Source: Chthoniobacterales bacterium (GTDB taxonomy: Bacteria; Verrucomicrobiota; Verrucomicrobiia; Chthoniobacterales; UBA10450). From it: a stretch of DNA of 40,334 bases. The notes beneath the pieces are model-generated. The model searched no databases. It worked only from the letters and a program-made list of their open reading frames with translations, and had not been told where the DNA came from. This document shows positions 33,836 to 40,334 of the stretch, one piece after another. The DNA lies in contig JACDGM010000035.1 in NCBI GenBank assembly GCA_013815325.1, positions 1-40,334 on the forward strand, written 5' to 3'. The position numbers and the translations under genes were made by a program. Positions within the stretch are counted from its first letter, which is position 1. Each line of letters starts with the position of its first letter.

Positions 33836-34867
33836 ATGGAACGAAATCGAGATCGGCGAAAAGTCTGGTGGGCCGTGCTCATTTCGGTCGCGCTGCATGT
33901 GCTCATTGGTCTCGCCCTCGCGGCTATTGCCGGCGGCGCTCGCGAACTAACGCCGGCGGAGGAAGCGCCACCCGTGCAACTCACGATGATGGATTTGCCC
34001 GAGGAGACCCCGCCGCCCACGCCACCGCCGCTCGCCCCCAAAAATACTTTGACCACAACGGTCGATCCGGCGCGAAAATCAGCGGTCGCGCCTAACGAGA
34101 AGACATTCGAGGCGAACGAGAACTCAATCGCTGCCGCGGAAAAAGCCGCGACCGAAAAAAACTTCCTCCCCGGCCAGGATGGCAAAGAACGGCCTTTCAC
34201 GAACCTGGAAGAACACGAGCAATCTTTCGCACAGGATGGGGCCGCGCCCCAGCCCACACCCGCGCCAACCGCACCGCCCAAAGCTTCACCCACGCCAGAG
34301 CAAACCGTCGCGCCAACCCCGACACCTGAACCCGAAGTGGATCAGCTCGCGCTCCTCACCACAACTCCGACGCCGATTCCGTCGCCGCCTTCGACCGAGG
34401 AAAAAACCGATGTGCCCACCCCGACGGAGACGCCGACCCCAACGCCGGAACCGCAGGCCACGCCGCCGCGCCCAGCCTCCACCTACCGCGATCTTCAGCA
34501 GAAAACGATCATCCGAGGCGGGATCAACAATCGCGGCCGCTCCGCGGTCAACGCCGTCGGCACGCCGCTCGGCCGCTATAAAAAGCAGCTCGAGGATGCG
34601 ATCGGATCGCGCTGGTATTATTTTGTCAATGCACGGGCTGATCTCGCCACCATCGGTACGACCGCAATCAGTTTCGAGATCGGCGCCGACGGCAGCGTGA
34701 GCAACATGCGCGTAACGGAGAACACAACGACGGAGGCAACGGCCAGCATTGCCTTGCGTTCTATCCAGGAGACAAAGTTCCCGCCGATTCCCGATGACCT
34801 GCTGCCGACGCTGCCGGAAGGTCGCTTTACAATGGAAGAAACCTTCACGATTTTCGCCAACCGATGA
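33836..34867 (+). CDS. TonB-like energy transducer, proline-rich
   Basis: A 343-residue protein with one N-terminal membrane helix (about 11-34, VWWAVLISVALHVLIGLALAA), whose His21 is typical of TonB helices. A very long Pro/Thr/Glu periplasmic spacer (about 40-215, many PTP and TPEP units) is followed by a C-terminal domain (about 235-343) ending FTIFANR, consistent with a divergent TonB_C fold. Such proteins pass inner-membrane proton energy to outer-membrane receptors. The stop overlaps the next gene as ATGA (34864). With the ExbB and ExbD partners downstream this is a complete TonB complex. A TolA-like role is the alternative. Confidence 0.8.
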   Translation: MERNRDRRKVWWAVLISVALHVLIGLALAAIAGGARELTPAEEAPPVQLTMMDLPEETPPPTPPPLAPKNTLTTTVDPARKSAVAPNEKTFEANENSIAAAEKAATEKNFLPGQDGKERPFTNLEEHEQSFAQDGAAPQPTPAPTAPPKASPTPEQTVAPTPTPEPEVDQLALLTTTPTPIPSPPSTEEKTDVPTPTETPTPTPEPQATPPRPASTYRDLQQKTIIRGGINNRGRSAVNAVGTPLGRYKKQLEDAIGSRWYYFVNARADLATIGTTAISFEIGADGSVSNMRVTENTTTEATASIALRSIQETKFPPIPDDLLPTLPEGRFTMEETFTIFANR

Positions 34868-35595
34868 CCCCATTCCTGCTGGTTGATTCACCCGACGCGA
34901 TCCAAGGCGTGTTTAGCTTCCTCACCCGCGGGGGAATTTTCATGTGGCCCCTGCTGGTTTGTTCGATCGTCGCGGGCACGGTGATCATTTTGCGCGTCGT
35001 GGCGTTGCGTAGGAAAAATGTTCTGCCGCTGGTAATCGAAAGCGAGATCGAGCGGCTCCTGCCCGGCGGCAGTCCTGAGCGACTCAGCCGGATCGTCCAT
35101 GATGATCCCTCCTCGCTCGCGCGTATCGCGAACGTCGCCCTGCAACATCTCCGCGCACCGCGCTCGGAAAATGTGGAAGCGATCGAGACCCGCGCGCGCC
35201 ACGAAATGGTCGTGCTCGAGCGCGGCTTGATAGTGCTGGAAATCATCACTGGAATCGCGCCGTTGCTCGGTTTGATCGGAGCGGTTTCGGGACTGATTCA
35301 CGTATTTTCCCATCTCGGCCTCGGCACCGGCGCAGCGGACACGAAGGCCATTGCGCTCGGTATTGCGGAAGCGCTCAACGCCACCGTTTTCGGTCTCTCG
35401 ATAGCTGTGCCGACCCTGGTTGCCTTCAGTTACTTCTCGAAAAAAGTCGAGATCATGTCGGTGGAAATGGAAACCCTCGTAGTCGAGCTGATCGGCAAGT
35501 GCTATTACGGCCGCGTCCCGGAAGCGCCTGGAGCGCGCCCCGCTTATACGGTTCCCTCACCGGGAATGACGCACGCCCCGCGGCCGCTGGCCTAA
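34864..35595 (+). CDS. MotA/TolQ/ExbB proton channel protein
   Basis: 243 residues with three membrane helices: GGIFMWPLLVCSIVAGTVIILRVV (about 22-45), a helix at about 123-145 (EIITGIAPLLGLIGAVSGLI), and NATVFGLSIAVPTLVAFSYF. The conserved GIAPLLGLIGAVSG and ALNATVFGLSIAVP segments form the proton path with the ExbD aspartate. It overlaps tonB by four bases and precedes exbD by 21 bases. The TAA stop is inside a CCTAACGA copy (35591-35598). The ExbB/TolQ distinction cannot be made confidently, but the TonB-like gene upstream favours ExbB. Confidence 0.92.
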   Translation: MTPFLLVDSPDAIQGVFSFLTRGGIFMWPLLVCSIVAGTVIILRVVALRRKNVLPLVIESEIERLLPGGSPERLSRIVHDDPSSLARIANVALQHLRAPRSENVEAIETRARHEMVVLERGLIVLEIITGIAPLLGLIGAVSGLIHVFSHLGLGTGAADTKAIALGIAEALNATVFGLSIAVPTLVAFSYFSKKVEIMSVEMETLVVELIGKCYYGRVPEAPGARPAYTVPSPGMTHAPRPLA

Positions 35596-35616
35596 CGATT
35601 TGGCGAGGCCGCTCTC

Positions 35617-36027
35617 ATGAAGTTCGCCGTCCGCAAACGACGCGCGCCGTCGATCATCATCGTCTCGCTCGTCGATATCCTCATCATTCTGCTGATCTTT
35701 TTTGTCGTCTCAACGACTTTCAAAAAGGACCAGCCGGAAGTGAACATCAATCTCCCGGACTCGAAAACAGCGAGCGCAAAACCGGCCGAGCTGGAGCACG
35801 CGATCGTGAGCGTCGATGCACAGGATGGTTTGAAACTCGATGGCGCAACGATCGCGGTCGATCAATTGCAGGAGGCGATCAACAAACTGTCCCCTGAGCG
35901 CAAGAGTTCGCTCGTGTTAAAAGCCGACGAGAAAGCATCTTTCGGCATCATCATCAAAGTAATGGACGCGCTCAAACTCGCCGGCGTGAAGAACCTGCCG
36001 GCCTTCACGCAGGGCGCCGGGAAATGA
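35617..36027 (+). CDS. ExbD/TolR family biopolymer transport protein
   Basis: 136 residues. A single N-terminal helix follows a basic start: IIIVSLVDILIILLIFFVVSTTF, containing the Asp required for proton coupling. The periplasmic domain follows (NINLPDSKTASAK... GIIIKVMDALKLAGVKNLPAFT). It completes the TonB-ExbB-ExbD motor. Its stop overlaps the def start as ATGA (36024). Confidence 0.92.
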   Translation: MKFAVRKRRAPSIIIVSLVDILIILLIFFVVSTTFKKDQPEVNINLPDSKTASAKPAELEHAIVSVDAQDGLKLDGATIAVDQLQEAINKLSPERKSSLVLKADEKASFGIIIKVMDALKLAGVKNLPAFTQGAGK

Positions 36028-36584
36028 AGTTGCCGATCGTCCGCTATGGCCACCCGGTCTTGCGCGCCAAAGGAAAACGCGTCGCCAAAGTAGACGATCA
36101 TGTGCGTGCGCTCGCGGAGAGCATGATCGAGACGATGCGCGAAGCGAACGGCGTCGGCCTGGCCGCGCAACAAGTCGGCGAAGCCTTGCAGCTCACGGTC
36201 CTCGACGTCGGCGAGGCGGAAGATCAATCGAGCACGATGAAACTCAACGGCGCAGAGTTGGAGGCGAAAGCCGCCATGCCGCTGATCTTGGTGAATCCTG
36301 AGCTGACTCTAAGCGCCGAGACCGTTGTCGCAGTCGAAGGCTGTCTCAGCTTTCCCGAAATCACCGCGGAGATTACGCGCGCGAGCTCGATCGTGGCGCG
36401 CGCGCAGACGCTGGAAGGCGAACGCGTAGAAATCGAAGCGACCGGATTGCTCGCCCGCGTCTTGCAACACGAGGTCGATCATCTGAACGGCATTCTTTTT
36501 ATCGACCGGATGAGCGCAGTGACGAAGGTGGCGATGCGCAGCCGCTTGAAACGGATGCAGAAAGAAAACGCGCCCGCTCGTTAG
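36024..36584 (+). CDS. def: Peptide deformylase
   Basis: A 186-residue metallo-enzyme that removes the N-formyl group from nascent proteins. All three motifs are intact: GVGLAAQQVG (43-52), EGCLSFP (105-111, metal ligand Cys107) and QHEVDHLNG (148-156, ligands His149 and His153, catalytic Glu150). It is translationally coupled to the ExbD gene. An insert of about ten residues (SSTMKLNGAELEAKAAM) lies before LILVNPEL. The TAG stop lies inside a CCTAACGA copy read in reverse (36578-36585). Confidence 0.96.
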   Translation: MKLPIVRYGHPVLRAKGKRVAKVDDHVRALAESMIETMREANGVGLAAQQVGEALQLTVLDVGEAEDQSSTMKLNGAELEAKAAMPLILVNPELTLSAETVVAVEGCLSFPEITAEITRASSIVARAQTLEGERVEIEATGLLARVLQHEVDHLNGILFIDRMSAVTKVAMRSRLKRMQKENAPAR

Positions 36585-36608
36585 GCAGATCTTCGTCCGC
36601 GCACCCTT

Positions 36609-36719
36609 TCATCCGAGCGGAGCAAGGGACCTCGCGAGCCATGCCGGACGCTCCTCGCACCGCGGCCGCCACCAGCCAGCCCGCGAGGTCCTTCGCCGTG
36701 CTTCGCCGGCTCAGGATGA
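36609..36719. repeat. REP/MITE-like imperfect palindrome, copy C
   Basis: It is bounded by TCATCCGAGCG (36609) and GGCTCAGGATGA (ending 36719), with inner complementary arms GGACCTCGCG and CGCGAGGTCC. It lies between the convergent def and hypothetical genes, as copy A does between amidase and gatB. Confidence 0.7.
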
Positions 36720-36743
36720 CAACTGGATCGCGCTGCCTTTCGT

Positions 36744-37262
36744 TCAGAGCGCCTTGTAAGTCACCGTGATATTCCGATAAATCATCGGCTCTTTTTGCGC
36801 GGAGAAATAGATGAGCTCGAGCGCGGACTTTCCCACCACCCACTGGTAGCCGACAAGCGTTTGGATGATGTCGGTCTCGTTATCCCGCGAGCGGGAAATC
36901 AATCGGCCGGTACCATATTTGTCGTCGAAATAGCGGCGGATTTCTCCCATCCTGTTGTTGTAGTGTTCCAGCGTCCAATCCGGGTATTCGTATTGCAATT
37001 CCACCTGACTGAGCAGGCCAGCCTTGAAGATGAAAAGCGTCCGCTTCAACCCCGGATGGATCAATCCTTCTACCGTCCAGACGTCGGCCCCATCTTTCTT
37101 GTCCCGCGCCACGGTCTTCGCCTTCGCGCCTTTCAAGACCCGCTCCACCCGCGACGTCGAATCGTTCCAGCGAAAGCCGAACGGTGGCGGGACCTCGTCC
37201 GCGGCACTGGAGAGAAGCGGTAAAATAACGAGCGCCGCCGCCGCCGTCAGAGAAAAACGCAT
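36744..37262 (-). CDS. Secreted hypothetical protein
   Basis: 172 residues with a signal peptide (MRFSLTAAAALVILPLLSSAADE) and a mature domain beginning PPPFGFRWNDSTSRVERVLKGAKAKT, a pattern seen in periplasmic proteins that sense small differences of a repeated F-G-x-x-x-G-x-x-x-x-E type motif. The rest is beta-rich (RTLFIFKAGLLSQVELQYEY, ALELIYFSAQ). No enzymatic motif is seen and I do not recognise a named family. The ATG at 37262 is preceded within six bases by CCTAACGA (37268-37275). It is convergent with def and divergent from the dnaA region. Confidence 0.7.
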   Translation of the reverse strand: MRFSLTAAAALVILPLLSSAADEVPPPFGFRWNDSTSRVERVLKGAKAKTVARDKKDGADVWTVEGLIHPGLKRTLFIFKAGLLSQVELQYEYPDWTLEHYNNRMGEIRRYFDDKYGTGRLISRSRDNETDIIQTLVGYQWVVGKSALELIYFSAQKEPMIYRNITVTYKAL

Positions 37263-38018
37263 CGGTGCCTAACGAATACCCAAGTCATAAACCACGGAGC
37301 GCCGCACGAGCGGGCGCAGACACTCCTGCATCGCAGCGGCCCGTCGCGGATCGCTCGAAACGATCGAGCGCCGCGGCAAGAGGCAGATTGCCACTGCCGT
37401 CTTCCCCAAGTCGTTCTTTTTCCAGGCTTCCCTCATCATTTCTCGGCGCAAACTTCGGGCAAAATGGCCGCCGCGCGAACGCTTTTGCGCCACGCTCCTG
37501 CTCCCAACCGCAAGAACAATTTCGCCCGAAAGAGCGCGCGGCTTCTCGCCTAACGACTGGATTCTTTCCCCTCTGAAGCATGCACGAGAGAAAATGCGGG
37601 ACCTGCCGAAGCAATTTTATCGTCAAGAATTTTCTGATCGAAAATGAAAAATAAACTTCTGATTTTTTCTTGTCGCACAGCATCCGATTCCTAATCTGAA
37701 GCCGCTGGGCGGGAATGAAAACCGTGGGTGTGAACAAGATGTGAACAAGGTGAAAGGCCGCAACTGGGAGTGAATTTATGAAAAGATCTGATGCGACTGT
37801 CTGCACGCGCGACCTGGCGATTCCCTCGGCGCCCGTGCGCCATCCGAAAATCCGGTGGCGGCTCTGTTTTCCCTCGCACGAAAGGCGTTTTTCAACTTTT
37901 TACCCAGAGGCGGCGCTTAAAATCAGCGGCGTTTGCTCTCCGCCCGAGCGCCACCCGATCGTGACCTCCACCCTTCACCCCAGCGTTTCCGGCGTTATTT
38001 AACGCTGTTAACAAGTTC
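37263..38018 (+). other. Gene-free dnaA upstream region, putative oriC/regulatory region
   Basis: About 755 bases before dnaA. Frames here lack family features and are not convincing genes. An AT-rich stretch (about 37605-37685) is followed by two direct repeats TGTGAACAA at 37729-37737 and 37740-37748, 11 bases apart (one helical turn). A related TGTTAACAA lies at about 38005-38013, just before the start codon. These differ from the reverse DnaA box TGTGGATAA at one or two positions per core and could be lineage-specific DnaA sites. Two CCTAACGA copies (37268, 37549) also lie here. The origin call is inferred from dnaA context. Confidence 0.5.
37729..37748 (+). promoter_or_regulatory. Paired DnaA-box-like repeats
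   Basis: TGTGAACAA occurs twice with an 11-base period (37729 and 37740), so the same face of the helix is presented. This could serve origin binding or dnaA autoregulation. Confidence 0.4.
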
Positions 38019-39383
38019 ATGGACGAGAAGTGTTCCCAACTCTGGGCGAAGCTTACCGCCGCCCTGAAACCACAGGTCAGCAGCGATACTTTCAAGCGTT
38101 GGTTTTCCGCTGTGAGACTGACCGGCGCGACCGCAGAAGAGGTAACTCTTCTAGTCCCGAACAACATCTACCAATTTTGGATCGAGAGTAATCACATGCC
38201 GGCATTGCAATCTTCGATCGAGTCCGTCATGGGCAGTCCGCGCCAGGTTAGATTCGCGTGCGCCGTCAACAGTTCGGACGAAGCGGAGGAAGCGCCCGCC
38301 ACTTTTAAAAAGTCTTTCGACGCCGCCGCGCTCTCTCTTGCCAGGGCGAACTCGAAAACACCCGCCGGCCTCAATCCGCGCAACACCTTTGAGTCGTTTG
38401 TCGTCGGGCCTAACAATGAGATTGCGCACGCCGCGAGCCTCGCGGTCGCGCAATCACCGGCCAAAACCTACAATCCGCTTTTTATCTACGGCGGCGTCGG
38501 GCTGGGCAAGACGCACCTGATGCAAGCGATCGGCCAATTCATTGGGCAGGGCGGCCGCAACACGAGAGTGATGTATCTCTCGAGCGAGCTTTTCATTAAC
38601 GAGTTCATCGACGCCATCCAGCACAACAACCTCGTCAAATTCCGCAAACGCTATCGCCAGGCGGATCTGCTCCTGATCGACGACATCCATTTCCTCGGCG
38701 GCAAAGAGCGTTCGCAGGAGGAGTTTTTTCATACCTTCAACACGCTCTTCGATGGTCATAAACAGATCGTCCTCTCGAGCGATCGGCCCGCTTCTGAAAT
38801 CGCCAATCTTGAGCACCGGCTCGTCTCGCGCTTTGAGTGGGGCCTGACGGCGGAACTGCAGCCGCCCGATGTCGAGACGCGCATGGCGATCCTGCGCAAA
38901 AAGGCGCACACCCTGCACATCAAATTGCGCGAGGAGATTTTCGATTTCCTCGCCAACCGCATCAAGACAAACGTGCGCCGGCTGGAAGGGGCACTCATGC
39001 GCGTCGCCTCCTTCGCTTCGCTCAGTGGCAAGGAATTGACCCAGGAAGTGGTGGAGCATTTGCTCAAGGACATTCTGCAGGAAGAAGCGCGCCGCTCGGT
39101 CACGATCGATCAAATCCAACGGCGCGTGGCCGAGCATTTCGACGTGCGCCTCGCCGATATGACGAGCAAACGCCGTCCCGCGAATATTGCGTTTCCGCGC
39201 CAGATCGCGATGTATCTCGCGCGCGAATTGACGAAGGCTTCGCTCAACGAAATCGGGGAAGCGTTTGGCGGGCGCGATCATGGCACCGTCCTGCATGCCT
39301 GCAAGCAGGTGAAGAAGCGGATGAAAGAGCAGGATAAAATCCGGCAAACCATCTCCTATATCGACAGCGCCCTGCAACGTTAG
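38019..39383 (+). CDS. dnaA: Chromosomal replication initiator protein
   Basis: 454 residues. Domain I (MDEKCSQLWAKLTAALKPQVSSDTFKRWF) is followed by a short linker, then the AAA+ domain with Walker A GGVGLGKTHL, Walker B LLIDDIHFLGGKERSQEEFFHTFN and the SSDRP sensor segment. The C-terminal domain IV carries the DnaA-box-binding signature SLNEIGEAFGGRDHGTVLHACKQV. It opens the origin in an ATP-dependent way. ATG 38019 is chosen because it gives the full conserved N-terminus. A DnaA-box-like TGTTAACAA lies just upstream, suggesting autoregulation. The stop TAG falls in a variant of the dispersed word (39377-39384). dnaN follows after 73 bases. Confidence 0.97.
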   Translation: MDEKCSQLWAKLTAALKPQVSSDTFKRWFSAVRLTGATAEEVTLLVPNNIYQFWIESNHMPALQSSIESVMGSPRQVRFACAVNSSDEAEEAPATFKKSFDAAALSLARANSKTPAGLNPRNTFESFVVGPNNEIAHAASLAVAQSPAKTYNPLFIYGGVGLGKTHLMQAIGQFIGQGGRNTRVMYLSSELFINEFIDAIQHNNLVKFRKRYRQADLLLIDDIHFLGGKERSQEEFFHTFNTLFDGHKQIVLSSDRPASEIANLEHRLVSRFEWGLTAELQPPDVETRMAILRKKAHTLHIKLREEIFDFLANRIKTNVRRLEGALMRVASFASLSGKELTQEVVEHLLKDILQEEARRSVTIDQIQRRVAEHFDVRLADMTSKRRPANIAFPRQIAMYLARELTKASLNEIGEAFGGRDHGTVLHACKQVKKRMKEQDKIRQTISYIDSALQR

Positions 39384-39456
39384 GCGCGCGCGACGAGATT
39401 AGCGGTTGCCGGATAAAATCGAAAGCCTTACATCTTAACGACTCGGTTCTGTTTTC

Positions 39457-40334
39457 ATGAAATTCAGCGTTACGAAAGAGAAGCTTCTCGAATGTTTGCA
39501 GCAGGTCCAGAACGTCGTCAGCACCCGCACGACGCTGCCGATTCTTTCCAACGTCCTCTTGCAGGCCAACGGCAATGAAGTCCGCCTAACGACGACCGAT
39601 CTCGATGTCGGAGTGCGCGGCAGCTTCGAGGCGCAGGTGGAAAAGGAGGGCGCGACCACACTCCCCGCGCGGCGCCTTTTCACCATCATCCGCGAGCTGC
39701 CTTCCAGTGAAATTTCGTTCGACATCGACGGCAAAAACGCCGCCTCGATTCGCAGCGGCCAAAGTTTTTTCAAAATCCTGGGCCTGCCCGAAGAAGAGTT
39801 TCCGCCGCTCCCGAAATTTGATGAGGCCAAAGTCGTCACGATCCGGCAAAAGGATTTGCGCGACGGCTTAAAGAAAACATCCTACGCGATTTCGACCGAC
39901 GAAACGCGCTACGTCCTCAACGGCGTCCTCTTCAGTTTCAAGGATAATAAACTCACGCTCGTCGCGACCGACGGCCGCCGGCTTGCCATGCTCGACATCG
40001 ATCTGGAATTTCCGCGCAGCCACGAGGCGGACATCATCGTGCCGACCAAAGCGGTCGCGGAACTGCAGCGACTCTTGACCGACGAAGGCGACGTGCGCGT
40101 GAGCGTGAGCAGCGGCCAGATTGCGTTCGATCTCAACAACACGCTGCTCGTTTCAAAATTGATTGAGGGAAATTATCCGAACTACAAACAGGTCATTCCC
40201 GGCGAAATGAAGGAACGCGTCACGCTCGAGCGCGAAACTTTTCTCAACTCGCTGAAGCGCGTCTCGCTCCTCGCGAGCGACAAGTCGAACTCGATCAAAC
40301 TGAATTTCACCAAGAACAACATCGACATCACCGC
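39457..40334 (+). CDS. dnaN: DNA polymerase III beta subunit, 3'-truncated by window edge
   Basis: The first ~292 residues of the sliding clamp, open to the right edge. It begins MKFSVTKEKLLECLQQVQNVV and shows STRTTLPILSNVLL, TTDLDVGV, LNGVLF, VATDGRRLAML and the interdomain segment LIEGNYPNYKQVIP. The clamp tethers the replicative polymerase to DNA. The order dnaA-dnaN is the classical origin-proximal arrangement. A CCTAACGA copy lies at 39585, encoding RLTTTD in frame. Confidence 0.96.
   Translation, partial: MKFSVTKEKLLECLQQVQNVVSTRTTLPILSNVLLQANGNEVRLTTTDLDVGVRGSFEAQVEKEGATTLPARRLFTIIRELPSSEISFDIDGKNAASIRSGQSFFKILGLPEEEFPPLPKFDEAKVVTIRQKDLRDGLKKTSYAISTDETRYVLNGVLFSFKDNKLTLVATDGRRLAMLDIDLEFPRSHEADIIVPTKAVAELQRLLTDEGDVRVSVSSGQIAFDLNNTLLVSKLIEGNYPNYKQVIPGEMKERVTLERETFLNSLKRVSLLASDKSNSIKLNFTKNNIDIT

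Larger units (their letters stand above)
6489..39592. repeat. Dispersed octamer CCTAACGA (35 exact copies)
   Basis: Exact CCTAACGA on the + strand starts at 6489, 11128, 11297, 11934, 13372, 14347, 15917, 16286, 16494, 19484, 20092, 20762, 22800, 23261, 23942, 24787, 32552, 32726, 33123, 34091, 35591, 37268, 37549 and 39585. Its complement TCGTTAGG starts at 12173, 13525, 14135, 18322, 18798, 20542, 21337, 22411, 24449, 33291 and 36578. Near copies keeping CCTAAC include 12593, 13903, 14394, 15315, 18280, 24335, 24575, 38409 and 39377. The preceding base is nearly always G. About 1.2 copies of a given non-palindromic 8-mer are expected in this length. It appears in coding DNA in several frames (PNE, SLG, LT) and between genes. 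Function unknown; a DNA-uptake-sequence-like signal is one hypothesis. Confidence 0.9.

Noticed and set aside
37285-37806. 173-codon minus-strand frame upstream of dnaA, considered as rnpA or rpmH
   Set aside because: No RnpA (RNR-type) or L34 motif could be found; it runs through the AT-rich origin-like stretch and looks random.
38454-39377. 307-codon minus-strand frame within dnaA
   Set aside because: Antisense to the AAA+ and DNA-binding motifs of DnaA, hence an open-frame artefact of high GC.
11128-39592. CCTAACGA as a Chi, KOPS or other strand-polar replication signal
   Set aside because: Both orientations are common on one replication arm (24 versus 11), with no consistent coding-strand preference; the mild skew alone does not support it.

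Overview
This looks like a chromosomal segment from a GC-rich Gram-negative bacterium, most likely a soil Verrucomicrobiota of the Chthoniobacterales type. That assignment is an inference from the dnaA-dnaN block, the proline-rich TonB/ExbB/ExbD set beside def, the abundant TPR/GT-C membrane proteins and the general protein style; no rRNA or marker search was possible. No tRNA, rRNA, CRISPR array or transposase was seen.

Layout. (1) 1-5 kb, + strand: surface-sugar genes. These are a sugar C-methyltransferase (5' end outside the window), a three-domain SDR-GT2-methyltransferase fusion, and a GT-C membrane glycosyltransferase. (2) 5-10.8 kb: two near-identical type IV pilin genes, each with its own sigma-54 type promoter and downstream hairpin, flanked by two large GT-C membrane proteins with TPR tails. 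Together with the polyprenyl-phosphate-sugar-synthase-like GT2 domain this suggests periplasmic glycosylation, possibly of pilin. (3) 10.9-24.6 kb: housekeeping genes ilvC, a secreted TPR protein, uvrA, a small H-box-like protein, an MGDG-synthase/MurG-like glycosyltransferase, a YihY membrane protein, a zinc amidase, gatB, a frameshifted CvpA-like gene and aroC. (4) About 24.8-30.95 kb: an accessory island. A minus-strand operon encodes a small protein, a gamma-type N6-adenine methyltransferase, a PD-(D/E)XK-like nuclease, a PIN-GNAT-PUA-like fusion and a stand-alone ASCH protein. Gene debris lies on both sides: a deleted DUF4870 gene on the left, a 5'-truncated peptide transporter and an orphan Phd/YefM antitoxin on the right. 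(5) 31-40.3 kb: a sodium/solute symporter, an OGG1-like glycosylase, a TonB-ExbB-ExbD-def operon, a secreted hypothetical protein, a putative oriC/dnaA regulatory region, dnaA and the start of dnaN.

The most striking signal is a dispersed octamer, CCTAACGA (usually GCCTAACGA). I count 35 exact copies on the two strands, where about 1.2 would be expected by chance. Copies occur in both orientations, in several reading frames, and often at gene ends, where they supply stop codons. They are dense in the housekeeping blocks, nearly absent from 1-11 kb and absent from 24.8-32.5 kb. This behaviour resembles DNA uptake sequences of naturally competent bacteria, and the window also encodes type IV pilins, but the uptake role is only a hypothesis. 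Three imperfect-palindrome REP/MITE-like elements and several hairpins lie between genes.
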